In this document: piece by piece, positions 11,301 to 21,469 of the stretch | How positions within the stretch are numbered: the stretch's first letter is position 1 | Layout: each line of letters starts with the position of its first letter | Assembly (NCBI RefSeq): GCF_900090045.1 | Contig: NC_041783.1 | Location: 770,001 to 834,000, forward strand | Direction: 5' to 3' | DNA: 64,000 nucleotides | Origin: Plasmodium malariae | Lineage: Eukaryota; Apicomplexa; Aconoidasida; Haemosporida; Plasmodiidae | Program-made: the position numbers and the translations under genes | Notes under the pieces: model-generated | What the model saw: only the letters and a program-made list of their open reading frames with translations | What the model was told of the DNA's origin: nothing | Databases searched by the model: none

Positions 11301-13392
11301 CTATAGGGACAAGAATAAAATGGGGGAAAAAATATTGAATGTTCAGAAAATAAACAGAAATTATGATCGTTCATGCGAAAATCGAAAAAGTAATGAAATA
11401 TTTGGAAACCAAAAAAAAGACACACAAAAATGTCAATATAAAAAATGCAGCAATTTAATACAAAAAAAAAATATGTACATTAACATGAGTAATATCTTGC
11501 ATGTTACTAACAGCGACGGTGAGGCCTCTAATAGTGAAGAATATTTCCCACTTCACAGTTTTAACTTTGCACATGCTGGTTATAACTTTGCACATGCTGG
11601 TTATAACTTTGCACATGCTGGTTATAACTTTGCACATGCTGGTTATAACTTTGCACATGCTGGTTATAACTTTGCACATGCTGGTTATAACTTTGCACAT
11701 GCTGGTTATAACTTTGCACATGCTGGTTATAACTTTGCACATGCTGGTTATAATTTTGCACATGCTGGTTATAATTTTGCACATGATAACTGCAGTATGT
11801 TTTTGAACGAAATAGCCAACAGTGATGGTAAAAATTTGAAAAAAAAATTCTTGTCCCTTTTCGACAAAATTACAGAAAGCGATTTGATGCATTTTACTGT
11901 GTTGTCCTCTCATTATGATGACCTTTATTTTTATGCTCTTTATATATTTTTTCATATATGTTGTAACAAAACATTTAAAAAAATTGCAAACTTTGTAAGA
12001 TGGAATTTTTCCAATGAGAATATTTTAAATATGATAAGGAAGTTGGCATATCATCTAAAATTAGTGGACATACATTTTAATAATACTGATAAAGTAAGAA
12101 GCCGTTATTGCATTAGGATAACGACTGACAGAGGAAAAAGAGAAGCTGATGAATTACCTAGATGTTCAGGAAAAATATACATTGATAAAATAACATTAAT
12201 AGATCTTATATGCATTAATTTATATACTATAAAAAATTGCGATTTTGTAAACAGCTATTACATTAGTAAATATATAATGAAAAGAGAAATGGCATATACC
12301 AATAAAGAAGCTATTCTTTTGTTTATAACATCTCTTACAAATTTACAAGATTTTTTGAAAAATAAAAAAAATAAAATAAAAGAGTTGGTTCTTTTATTCC
12401 ACGAAAGAGTTAATGAACATGTACGTAAATATAAAAGATATTACTTCAAGCCAGATATGTACATATATAAAAAAGATTATTTGGATTACTATATATTGGG
12501 AATAATTTCCTTTTTAAATAATGATATGAGAAAATCTTGTTCTTTTTTTAAAAAATGTATACAGTTAAAAAATAACTTTTACTTAAGTTACGTTTACTTA
12601 CTACAAATAAGTTTAACAGATGATACATTACTATTAATATCATTACGAGAGAGAAAATTAATTTTTTTTGAATGTCTAAAATTAAAAGAATATAATTTGT
12701 TACCCTATCTGATTTACTGTTCTAGTGTTATAAAAAAAATGCAACAAGATTTACATAATGAAAAATTGAAAAAAAAAAAAAAATTTATTTATCATTCAAC
12801 TGACTATTTAAAGGATATGTTCACCAGAGCAATATATTTGGATGGTGAACATATTTTCATATATAACGAACTATTCGTCTATAACTTTTTAAGAAGAGGT
12901 TTTCTTCAGTGTCAAACGATTATAAATAAAGTTTTTCTATCCTACAATTTTTTTTCCCACACCTCGACCATTGTAACTACTCCTTTGTCTTTTATTCTGT
13001 ACAATGCAGGAGTTTATTATTATTTATGCGAAAAAAATTTGAGTAAGTCAGAAAAATTAGTAATACGAATTTTACAAGCTAACCCATTTGATATAAAATC
13101 TTTAAATCTATTAACCCATATTTTGTTCACCAAAAAAAACAAACAATGGTTATACTTTTTTGATTATTGTATGTATTTAGAAAATGTACTTCATTCAAAA
13201 AATATTATTCCTTACAAAACATATGTATGTAAAAATTTTTTTACAAAAATTAAAGGCTTAAGAGATATGAATATTTTCATAAGGTACTATAAAATACTAA
13301 AAAATGTTGAAAAGTTTTATGGAATTTTGGAAAATTATATTAAAACAAGTAACTCTTCGCTTTATCCAGATTTTAGCGAAGGTTATGCATGA
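8362..13392 (+). CDS. TPR-repeat protein, candidate APC/C subunit 6 (CDC16-like)
   Basis: A protein of 1676 residues. The first ~620 are charged, Asn/Lys-rich low-complexity sequence. Helical repeats resembling TPRs follow at about 680-840 and 1160-1676, separated by a spacer with an NFAHAGY tandem repeat at about 1067-1140. The order and spacing of the helices resemble CDC16/APC6: a pair ending in a segment comparable to the human LLRGKIYDALDN block, then an inserted region, then the long C-terminal array with a helix like FFSQALSIAPED (here MFTRAIYLDGEH) and one starting PLSFILYNAGVYYY. If so, it is a scaffold TPR subunit of the anaphase-promoting complex, the nuclear ubiquitin ligase of mitosis. 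The match is by eye; another TPR scaffold such as APC3 or APC8 remains possible. Upstream exons (8175-8306) may supply a different N-terminus. Confidence 0.55.
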   Translation: MMKERVTEDKGKRTKKKLNKYTYDKNKLEYISFLCEEDDINFFCTFSEECKSRTDHNSLNKNLYKCRDNIKYGNINEHNLKYSIYEDTYLTVLVHNENIASDERSCSSIAYIYEQFYLNYCDIFYTDYKRNTQNFVKNYEEDINFFHLISKKKKKKKKKKGGIGTTGEGAELYNITGTNNTRFLSCYKTPLDPYVRTGKDINVLHEPCDIIISPYIAYSKLQSCILEYYIPTIKCGITPCYLSKHLKNEKKKENNLYDCNICNVIINRKDVTRGSKYSTTHTSDGYKKKKIKKKNKINNRIIITPQVKREKKDTTGRQSKENIKQRRNKKKRKNEQFFTSHDPLFRLYNYTSSDESTMCFSKFLPEQQGTKKKNKLGILTSRANVTKGEEENNGMVIFNDIIELCKQNKIFTLKDKQKGLLHVCKNEFKCVREKKTLQKSVREEYSTEQLKHHNTVSTAREMPPEKFNKSSIARNLSSCSYINSGCYEHPSGSHLTKYAQKIGNNDNVQRMYKKRSFSTCSSSCAPKVDKVEAISQMNKMCKISLFRNENVSGMREGIINKDKREEKAEVKIEEKTEEKIEKTSEINIGNIQIINNANVKRRRENDLLKKQILIGLNQKYYNPLHLEKIVSSRNCALGKGKIISKEKKKNLDIKRNKKKNEIILNDINSTVSLKNSTFLKHKFCSLYMHGKYTLICQLYRYDYIYIDFHITYIYIKSLIKLKKYKSCLKYIYDINEKNLNIFNRRILHFFCGICYEKLHHFKLSSMEYSKVVVNQMDDNKTKASTNLIPMCELHKEYKTNVDEIKPFVLSCLDKLIGCYQVKTHEEYNLVNYVQQNYYFGKLINYYLCKLSDKKNKGTYNIMEYQNTQNEISFRKVPLFFGDNKNCSRKSSFFYGDNKNYMNMVRKIQPYNSSTKMIDGFYKVSFSDRASEHNYRNGHFNNNITNENNKKNITPIFYNKIINEEGVLNRRTLENLSTIHHYRDKNKMGEKILNVQKINRNYDRSCENRKSNEIFGNQKKDTQKCQYKKCSNLIQKKNMYINMSNILHVTNSDGEASNSEEYFPLHSFNFAHAGYNFAHAGYNFAHAGYNFAHAGYNFAHAGYNFAHAGYNFAHAGYNFAHAGYNFAHAGYNFAHAGYNFAHDNCSMFLNEIANSDGKNLKKKFLSLFDKITESDLMHFTVLSSHYDDLYFYALYIFFHICCNKTFKKIANFVRWNFSNENILNMIRKLAYHLKLVDIHFNNTDKVRSRYCIRITTDRGKREADELPRCSGKIYIDKITLIDLICINLYTIKNCDFVNSYYISKYIMKREMAYTNKEAILLFITSLTNLQDFLKNKKNKIKELVLLFHERVNEHVRKYKRYYFKPDMYIYKKDYLDYYILGIISFLNNDMRKSCSFFKKCIQLKNNFYLSYVYLLQISLTDDTLLLISLRERKLIFFECLKLKEYNLLPYLIYCSSVIKKMQQDLHNEKLKKKKKFIYHSTDYLKDMFTRAIYLDGEHIFIYNELFVYNFLRRGFLQCQTIINKVFLSYNFFSHTSTIVTTPLSFILYNAGVYYYLCEKNLSKSEKLVIRILQANPFDIKSLNLLTHILFTKKNKQWLYFFDYCMYLENVLHSKNIIPYKTYVCKNFFTKIKGLRDMNIFIRYYKILKNVEKFYGILENYIKTSNSSLYPDFSEGYA
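11564..11784. repeat. 21-bp coding minisatellite (NFAHAGY heptapeptide)
   Basis: About ten full copies of a 21-bp unit in frame within the TPR protein. Copies are identical at the DNA level, synonymous positions included, except that the last two use AAT for AAC. That uniformity points to recent expansion or homogenisation. Confidence 0.92.
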
Positions 13393-14462
13393 GAAGCAAT
13401 TATTATTTCCTGAACATTTCTCCTTCAAGTGATTGAAGAGGTGGGGGGTGAGGTAATAGCGACAATGCTACATCAAAACTATTAGTGATACTATTCCTAT
13501 GTAGTAGTAAACACAAATAGCACTTTGCAAATACCTCGCCTTATGATTTTGTACTCACGTTTATATCGTATTCCGTGTGCTTACCTATGCTAGTAAATTT
13601 GCAGTTCACTTGTATATATTTTTTAATTATAACTAAACCCAGGAAATCGTGTTAAACGAACGCACGGTAACATTATAATTAATCATATCCGTAGAATTTG
13701 CATAGTAGTTAATTAGTGAACTGACCATTTCTTGAACTAAATTGCAAACTAGTCAATTAGCGAATTAACTGTATTACTCATAGACATTGTTTTATTCATT
13801 TTAAATACCCTGGCATATACGCCTTTAAGCACTTTGTTTTATTTTATTTTATTATTTTTTTTTTTTTTGTTTTACATGTACATAATATTCATCCACGGAT
13901 GTTAGTATACATTTGTCATGTATATTAAATAGTGAGCTTTACATATAAACGGGACTTACATGCTTCTCTAATTTTAAAAGGACAACTTAAAAAAAAAAAA
14001 AAAAGTACTGATATACATATATATATATATACCAGCACACGGCATGGTAGGTTAAAAAAAAAAAAAAAAAAATATTACATTACATACCATCATACTTTTT
14101 GTGGAGTTAATTATAAAAGCATTTCTTACAAGGGCATCCATTTTATTTTATAAGCTTTTTTTTCTTTTTTTTTTTTTATTTTATACACTCCGTGCTCAAT
14201 ATATATATGGGCGCGTTCTATTCCATATGGTATTATTTTTAGTAATAAATTAGTGAAGCTTGTAAGATTAACATACTACTTCATAATAATGTATTTAAAA
14301 AGTGTTTTCCCCAAAAATAAGAAAATTACATATATATACATATGTACATATATGCATATATAATATAAGATTGGTCTAATTTGACATAAGCATACAGACG
14401 GTCACTTAAAACATTTTTATTACTGACTCAATAAAAATTTAAATGAATGTTCAAATTTTCAG
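13393..14462. other. Intergenic region
   Basis: 3' flank of the TPR gene. The first 400 bp are less AT-biased than usual but hold no convincing frame; homopolymers and (TA)n follow. An ATG at 14207 opens MGAFYSIW before a GTATTA, a possible but unsupported first exon for the frame at 14463. Confidence 0.35.
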
Positions 14463-14558
14463 ATGAGTTTACTCTTCATCTTTATGCATTCAAGTGAACT
14501 ATATAAAAAAATTGAGCTAAAAAGGGCAAGTCTTCTACAAACTCCCCCCTCCGCTTAA
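14463..14558 (+). CDS. Candidate small terminal exon or 31-residue ORF
   Basis: Directly after a TTTTCAG acceptor an ATG opens a 31-codon frame (MSLLFIFMHSSELYKK, ending LLQTPPSA) with a natural stop. Amino-acid composition is protein-like and unlike the surrounding sequence. No upstream exon could be fixed, so either translation starts at this ATG after a 5' UTR intron or a first exon lies in 13.9-14.4 kb. Confidence 0.3.
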   Translation: MSLLFIFMHSSELYKKIELKRASLLQTPPSA

Positions 14559-15399
14559 GAGATTATTATATAAAAAATATTATGCAAAAAATGAACATGT
14601 ATTTCTCACCTATACACACAAACATATAATACATTTTACACATGAACGTGTTTATGGCTCTGTAGAAATAAATATTAGCGTCAATTTGTTATATGTTTCC
14701 TTTGTTTATATTATTATATATAAATATATATATATTTATACAGATACGTATGTGTGCATGTTTGATTTTTCTTTTTCCTCCTTTACTAAAAGATTGATAT
14801 ATCTCCCTTTATCCAATATTTTTATGCAACCTTTTACACGCGCACATAAGTAAACAAAAATATATTTAAATATAACATGTACATGTGCATATAAAATGTA
14901 TGTTAATTTAAAATGTAAAATTTACACCAAAAAAGTATGGTAATATTTCGTAAGCAAAAAGATCAAGGGCAAATTAATATTTCATATTCATTTATGTTGC
15001 AGTAAGTATATATAAAATGATAATGAAGTACAATTTTATTTTACTAAATAAGGAGGAAAATAGAAAGAGGAAAAAAGAAGAGAACTCCTTTACCGCTCTC
15101 ATAATATTTTTATTTTTGCTTTAATATTTTAAAATATATTTTTAATAATAATAGTACAATCTAACCGTTCCTTTTTTTTTTTTAAATTAAAATGTTTAGT
15201 TGGAATAGCATTACACTGAGCTCTCTTCATGACTATTGTATATACATAATATACGCATATACATACATACACGTACATACATATACATACATATACATAC
15301 ATACATATACATCCATATATACGTATGTATATTATGTGTACTGCTATATGCACGACTCTTGCCGAATGAAGTGAAAATTTTTTTTAATTTATATTTAAG

Positions 15400-15431
<32 letters not shown>

Positions 15432-15944
15432 CAGTGCTATAAAAACGACAAAAACGTTTATTTAAGTGTTTTTATTAAAAATGTATATACCTATGTAATT
15501 ATTTAAAAGAATGAAAAAGTTCAGTTTACTTGTGCGTGTATTCATTGCTTACATTGTATGTATATAACATATACATAAATCCGTGTACATTTATATACGC
15601 ACGTACATATACATATGCGTACATACGTATGTATGAACAACTGACGAACATGATTTTGTTCAATAAAACAGCTTAAACATTTTTAATATACTTTTAAGAA
15701 ATTTTATATTACATCGATTTTAGCTAAAAAATATATGTGTGAAGACCTTTTTTCATTTTAGTGCTATTTTTTTTTTTTAATTAGCAGTTTCACAGCTTGT
15801 TTTTCTCGTCGAACTGGTAACTTGATATATATATGTTCATTTGGGGAATTTTGATAAACATAAATATACATACATACGCACGTACGTACGTTTATATATA
15901 TATATGAATGTATTTGTATCTCCCTTTTTTTATCGTTGAAAAAA
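14559..15944. other. Intergenic region with microsatellites
   Basis: Mostly (TA)n, TACATA repeats, and poly(A) near 15410. One plus-strand ORF at 15192-15374 begins MFSWNSITLSSLHDY, turns into microsatellite, and ends with a short ordinary tail before its stop. It has the same pattern as 7122-7526 and could be two exons around a repeat intron. Weak evidence. Confidence 0.3.
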
Positions 15945-16331
15945 ATGCTGTGTTTTCTATTTAAAATAATGATATTCATGGTGGGGTATTTATTACCAGT
16001 GGGACTATCTCTTCACGGTTGGAAACATAAGAAGTACGAAATAGTGGAGTACTGCTTGAAGTATATTTTTTTTTTTGTTATTTTTGAAAGTTTAGTAACC
16101 ACTTCAATAGGAGCAATTATATACAAAATCAGTGGCTTTATATGGTGTTTATTACATTTAGCTCTTTATGTTATTTTAATTATGCCAAAATTTGATTATT
16201 TGAATATAATATATGAACAAGTCAGCAAATTTAATAGTCAGAATAATGTTACGTTGTACTTAAATAATTACATAATCAACCCTTTGAATAGCCAAGTTAA
16301 CAAAATTGTCAAAAAGTTGAAGACCTTATAA
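15945..16331 (+). CDS. Small membrane protein, candidate REEP/HVA22/DP1 family
   Basis: A 128-residue protein with hydrophobic segments at about 4-23, 39-60 and 65-85, arranged as hairpins, and a short hydrophilic C-terminal tail predicted amphipathic (LNSQVNKIVKKL). The layout resembles the TB2/DP1/HVA22 (REEP, Yop1) family that shapes tubular ER: a GYLLPV opening, then a charged KHKKYEIVEYCLKYI segment, a Glu in the second hairpin, and a Pro after the last segment. Similarity is by pattern only. The start is the ATG at 15945, since the frame extends upstream only through TTG. It stands alone, with long AT-rich spacers on each side. Confidence 0.5.
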   Translation: MLCFLFKIMIFMVGYLLPVGLSLHGWKHKKYEIVEYCLKYIFFFVIFESLVTTSIGAIIYKISGFIWCLLHLALYVILIMPKFDYLNIIYEQVSKFNSQNNVTLYLNNYIINPLNSQVNKIVKKLKTL

Positions 16332-16589
16332 TAGGTGACATGTATAGTGCACATATGTATATACATATTATGCAGATTTATATATATACATATATATAAT
16401 TGCCTGTAGAGCTATATTGCACACACGCGTATGTATTATATATTTTATGTACATTTTTTTTTTTTGGCTAGCTAAATTTTAATTTATAAACAATTTAACA
16501 ATTGTAACTTTATCATTTCTGTGAAAAGTATTTACCATGATTGTATAAAATAATGTAGTAACAACAAAAAGGGAAGAAAAAAAAAAAAA

Positions 16590-16622
<33 letters not shown>

Positions 16623-17751
16623 AAATAAAATAATGCATTTTAGCAATGGACAGATAAAATGAATGTGAAATCAAAAATAGAGGGGCGTACATGGTGTTGG
16701 AAGCGCATTATAAGGATATGTGGAAATAGCACATATATATATACGCATATGTATACACATATTACAAATGTGTTATCTTTATGTAGAGGGGAATGTGCAT
16801 TTTGAATCAAGACTCGTTTTTCTTTTTCCCGTGATACTTCCAATGAACAGTCATATATATACATTTGTGTGTGTACGTGTATGTACGTGTGTGTACGTGT
16901 GTGTACGTATGTGTGTGTGTGTGTACGTATGTGTGTGTGTGTGTACGTATGTGTGTGTGTGTGTACTTATGTATGTATATTGTTGTGCATGTATATGTAC
17001 GTACTTGCGTGCATTGTGAAAATGGGTTTCGGCATTTGATCTCCTTACCTGCACATTTATGTGTACCATGCTGCTTTTCTTTGTGCTTATTATTATAACA
17101 TGTTTAGATTTTTTAGATTTTTTATTATCAGACGTATACGTGTGTACTTATAGTACTTACATATGTACATGTTTACATGTACTATTGTGATGATATGTGC
17201 ATATATATATATGTATGTATGCGTATATATTTATGCTTGCTTACCTCTTTTTTAAAATTTTTTATGTATTAGATCAACTTTGCATTTCCCAATTACATTT
17301 TAACATTAATTATAGTATTAGAATAAAACATAAATTTTTTATGGTTTTTTATGTTTTTTTTTCGCATTAAAAATGTTATAGACTATACATAAAAAGGTCA
17401 ATAAAAAATACATGATCAGAAATTAAAGAAAAGCAAAAATAAAAAGAAAAGTTCAAAGAAAAAGTGAGGGAAAAAGTGAAAGAAAAAGTGAGGGAAAAAG
17501 TGAAAGAAAAAGTGAAGGAAAAAGGAAAAATGACCATAAAGAATAGAAAGAAAGGGAGAAGGGGAACAAAGGGGCTCCTGTAGTCCTTATCTTTTTGCGC
17601 TATTCACATAGTATGCAAAATTGGCAGTTAGCTATGAATATGTGAGTTGTAAATTTGTAGTTGCAAGTTTATTATTTTGGCCATTTATTTTTTTGTGTCG
17701 CATTTGAAACATTGAATGGCATCATTGATGGTATGAAATGTTCATGAGATA
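16332..17751. other. Intergenic region with GTAC/GTGT microsatellite
   Basis: Contains (TA)n near 16595, a GTGTACGT-type array at about 16865-16975 and a purine-rich 12-bp array at about 17453-17525 (AAAGTGAGGGAA alternating with AAAGTGAAAGAA). No gene signal. Confidence 0.5.
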
Positions 17752-17847
17752 ATGGACGTCAAAGAGAATATTGTAATGATAAACAAATTGTTTTTTGAAC
17801 ATTTCTGTATAAGGAAAAAAGTAGAAGCAAAGAAAATAATGAAATGA
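17752..17847 (+). CDS. Candidate 31-residue ORF
   Basis: ATG-initiated frame reading MDVKENIVMINKLFFEHFC and ending in a lysine-rich tail before TGA. Composition is clearly more protein-like than its flanks. It could be a single exon or part of a spliced gene, since an internal GTAGAA could act as donor. No partner exon identified. Confidence 0.25.
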   Translation: MDVKENIVMINKLFFEHFCIRKKVEAKKIMK

Positions 17848-19023
17848 TGAGCTATAACAAATCCATTTTTCAGGTTTGTCTATGTATTTATGCGCGTATT
17901 TATGCGCGTATTTATGCATGTATCTATGCATGGATCAATGTATACATAAATGTACACGTACATGGGTATGCATAAGCAAAAGACATAATCACTACACAAG
18001 GCCAAAAAATATTGAAAATGGGATATACAAAATTGTATATTATACATTAGCCTATGCATATTTTTACCATGTTTATGTTTTTCCTATACAAAATTAATGC
18101 ACTCGTACATGCAAAATGGTGCATATAACTTTTTTTTTATTTTTTTATTTTATTGTATTATTTATTATTTTTTTTTTTAAACAATCAATGCTGCCAGGTA
18201 GAATGGTTATTTAAGTAACAATTTTCACGTGTTAAATATATAAATATGTTTACAAATATATATATATATATACATACAAATATACGTATGTACCCATACG
18301 CACGTAACACTGTTTGAATGTCGTTCATCTTTTCAGTATGTGGATTTGCCCCATATTCAATGAGAGCGCACATATTAAACAACAGTCATCATTAAAAATA
18401 CTTAGAGCTATTAAGTCATTATTTTTAATATTCAGCATGTGTAAAGAAATGTATTCACATACCCATGCTCATATAATTGTATATATATTATACATTTCTG
18501 CAAGGTATATTGGGACAGTGTATTTTGCTTAAGAGCGTGGGCGAATATACGCATATGCACATATATAAGTATATACAAACACATATATATATATGTACTG
18601 ACGTGTACAAACATGTAAATTGTTTATTTCTCCATTTTTACTTTGCTTTTCTTTTGAACAGTCTTCACAACAAGCAATATTTTCAAGATTGTACTTTTTT
18701 TTTTTTTTTTCCGCACATAATTTTAGTTGCATATTTATTAATGTAAGCATTTTATTTATTTTATTTTTTTTTTGAGGTTTTTGGTTTTTCCCATTTTTAT
18801 AATTTGACCTTGTCAGCTTTTTGTATTTACATTTTAATAGGCCCATTTTGACATAAGTAGGAATAATGATTCATGTGTACATTTTAATTGAACAGTATTA
18901 AAAGGGTTAACAGAAATGTAGAGGACATGCGGATATATATATATACATATACACAATGTATACACATATGTACATGTTCATACATAAATGTATATGTTCA
19001 AAATTAAGTGAATTGTAGGCATA
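17848..19023. other. Intergenic region 5' of the type I membrane protein gene
   Basis: AT-rich spacer with TATA and TACATA microsatellites. It includes a T-rich block (18690-18780) whose minus-strand reading gives a lysine-rich ORF that I do not trust. Confidence 0.4.
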
Positions 19024-20472
19024 ATGGTTTTTTTAAAATACTACAATCTAGAGCTTTTTTTCTGTGCAATATTTTTTAATTATTTAGGAGCTTCAACAAA
19101 TTCACAGCCTTTGAATCGAAGGACACATCATTCAAAGGATTATAAACATCATTCTAATTCAAACGTTAAAAATTTAGAAAGCCATGAACCATATATGGAA
19201 AACAACTCGCACATGAACCATGGTAGACAAAAGAGGGGGAACAAAGCGATGATTGATGGAGCGGCGCATAATACGCACAGTGGTAGTGATAGTAATAAGC
19301 ACAATAGTAGTGATAGTATTAAGCACAATAGTAGTGATAGTATTAAGCACAATAGTAGTGATAGTATTAAGCACAATAGTAGTGATAGTATTAAGCACAA
19401 TAGTAGTGATAGTATTAAGCACAATAGTAGTGATAGTAATAAGCACAATATCAGTGATAGTAATAATCACAATAGTAGTAATAGTAATACGCGCCTTAGC
19501 AGTGAGAGGGTTACGCACGATATTAGTGAGAGTGGTGTGTACCACAATATTGATGGAAACAACAGCAACAACGGCAAACATAGTGCGCATAGACCCCTTC
19601 GTAGGAGGAATGCCATTAGACTAAAAAAAGGGAACCCGAACTCACTCAATACAGCACAACAGGAGGCTTTAATTCCTTTTCAAAATGAAGATAACACTCA
19701 AGATGGTATAAAAGGTGTAAAGGTATTTTTCCCATCATTTACAAAACATAATAAAAAAAAGAATATATCATTAAACAAAAAAGACATTGAAAGTTCTAAT
19801 ATCGAATTACAAAATAAATTAAATTATTCCATCAATCCAACTTTATCTTTAGTTGCTTCCAAAGCTATTGATGGTTTATTAGGAGGCGTACATAAACACA
19901 TGCAAGGACCTTTTTCTTTAGATATAGATGGGTCTAATAATTCCCCATTAGCTCCTCAAATAGTTACTCCTAATTTATACTCAAATGTTAATCCACCTTT
20001 TAACATGAATAATGGTATACCACCTTCTGGGGCACCTGTTCCTACCCGTCCAATCACTTCACCTCAAGTTGCAGCAGTTCCAAGTCCTACACCTAATCCG
20101 CCAAATATACAACCCACAGTTAGTAACACAGTAGGTGGAACTGTAGGAGGGACAGCAGGAGGGGCAATAGGAGCAGTTGCTGGGGCAGCACTTGGAGCAG
20201 GATTACGAGGGGGTTCTCCTGCTACTGCAGCTGTAAATGGAACAGCATATCCACAAATGAATGTACAGAATCTTATGTCGGCTAGTCAATTAGCGCAAAA
20301 TCCTAATTTTAATATTCATCCTACAGGAACTAACTTAAGGGATGACCCTGGAAATGTTAATTATAATGAAGTGGTTACCATAACAATTGGTATTGTTATA
20401 TGTCTTATCCTCTTTTGCTTTATTTTTGGCTGTTTGATGAAAATGTGCAAGCCTGCAAAAAGGAGGAGGTAG
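19024..20472 (+). CDS. Secreted type I membrane protein with SDSIKHNS repeats and a glycine-rich stretch
   Basis: A 482-residue single-exon protein with the layout of a parasite surface or secretory-organelle protein. Residues 1-24 form a signal peptide. About 87-142 are tandem SDSIKHNS octapeptides. Residues 320-370 are Pro-rich. About 369-397 form a Gly/Ala run with G-x-x-x-G spacing (glycine-zipper-like). One transmembrane helix lies at about 450-472, followed by a short basic tail, KMCKPAKRRR. The ectodomain before the helix has no cysteines, which excludes EGF, TSR or 6-Cys domains. I do not recognise a family. A surface, rhoptry, microneme or vacuole-membrane role is inference from topology alone. 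The 3' flank holds a 14-bp minisatellite. Confidence 0.75.
   Translation: MVFLKYYNLELFFCAIFFNYLGASTNSQPLNRRTHHSKDYKHHSNSNVKNLESHEPYMENNSHMNHGRQKRGNKAMIDGAAHNTHSGSDSNKHNSSDSIKHNSSDSIKHNSSDSIKHNSSDSIKHNSSDSIKHNSSDSNKHNISDSNNHNSSNSNTRLSSERVTHDISESGVYHNIDGNNSNNGKHSAHRPLRRRNAIRLKKGNPNSLNTAQQEALIPFQNEDNTQDGIKGVKVFFPSFTKHNKKKNISLNKKDIESSNIELQNKLNYSINPTLSLVASKAIDGLLGGVHKHMQGPFSLDIDGSNNSPLAPQIVTPNLYSNVNPPFNMNNGIPPSGAPVPTRPITSPQVAAVPSPTPNPPNIQPTVSNTVGGTVGGTAGGAIGAVAGAALGAGLRGGSPATAAVNGTAYPQMNVQNLMSASQLAQNPNFNIHPTGTNLRDDPGNVNYNEVVTITIGIVICLILFCFIFGCLMKMCKPAKRRR
19283..19452. repeat. 24-bp coding minisatellite (SDSIKHNS)
   Basis: About seven copies of a 24-bp unit in frame within the type I membrane protein. 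The central copies are identical and the outer copies switch Ile to Asn. Confidence 0.9.
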
Positions 20473-20524
20473 TCGTACCCGCACGTGCTACTACGCACAT
20501 GGGGTGAAACCAAAAGAAAACTAC

Positions 20525-20645
20525 AGGTGAAAAATGAAGGGTGAAAACTACAGGTGAAAAATGAAGGGTGAAAAATGAAGGGTGAAAAATGAAGGGTGAA
20601 AAATGAAGGGTGAAAAATGAAGGGTGAAAAATGAAGGGTGAAAAA
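20525..20645. repeat. 14-bp minisatellite in a 3' flank
   Basis: About nine tandem copies of GAAGGGTGAAAAAT starting some 50 bp after the stop of the type I membrane protein, hence probably in its 3' UTR. Long minus-strand Phe/His/Pro ORFs here are artefacts of the array. Confidence 0.85.
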
Positions 20646-21354
20646 AAAAGGTAAAAGGAGTAGGAACAAAAAAAAAAAAAAAAAATATTGCACAAACTTT
20701 TAATACGCTTTTCAAATGGGGGTTCTCCATATTTAATAATGCTTACTTTATGAAAGTGTACATATATATATAAATATGAAATATATAATTACACAGTCTA
20801 GCCGTTTCTCATGTGACTCTTTTCTTAACAATTAAGGAGCTGTGCTTAACTTCGCTCTGAGGATATTTCCTTAAGTATAAATCGTTGTACCTCCCCCCTT
20901 TTCATGCACATTCACATTCACATGCACATGCACACAGATACTCACACTAGCACGCACATTGACACTAACAATAACATCCACTCCCCCCGTCTTCGTCCTT
21001 TTTTTTTTTTTTTTTTTTGTTAAAATTTTTTAATTAAGTTTAATTATAAATTTTGCCCACTTTCTTCATTACGTTTAAATTAGTTTTAAATTTTTTTTTT
21101 TTTTTTTTCTTTAATTATCATTATTATTATTGCCATTTTTATTATCATCACTGTTGATATTTTTATTATTATTTCTTCCCTTTTATTTATCCATTTATGC
21201 CTTTTTTTTTACACGAAATGCTAACCTTCACTTATGATTAAACAATTACACGAAAAGCTAATTTTTCAGATATTAAAGTTAGAACAAAGCGAATGCAAAT
21301 TTGTTTCTTGCTATAATTGCAATTTTAAAAAAAATAAAACACATTTCAGGTATC

Positions 21355-21398
<44 letters not shown>

Positions 21399-21469
21399 GC
21401 ATTTGCATCAACTCACATTTCGAAGGGAATACATATGATACCATCCCACCCCTTTCTACTGCAAAATAC
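20646..21469. other. Convergent intergenic region
   Basis: Spacer between two convergent genes. It contains several long poly(T) runs, a short CACATG-type stretch near 20910-20970 and a poly(A) run of more than 30 bases near 21360-21395. No coding signal. Confidence 0.5.

Noticed and set aside
18185..18382. Minus-strand frame with an ankyrin-like phrase (LIEYGANPHTE)
   Set aside because: A stop lies just upstream with no acceptor to avoid it, and no further ankyrin unit exists nearby.
18529..18846. Minus-strand lysine/asparagine-rich ORF (MGLLKCKYKKLTRSN)
   Set aside because: Its composition is what any reading of this T-rich block gives; the end decays into TATA repeat and no splice partner was found.
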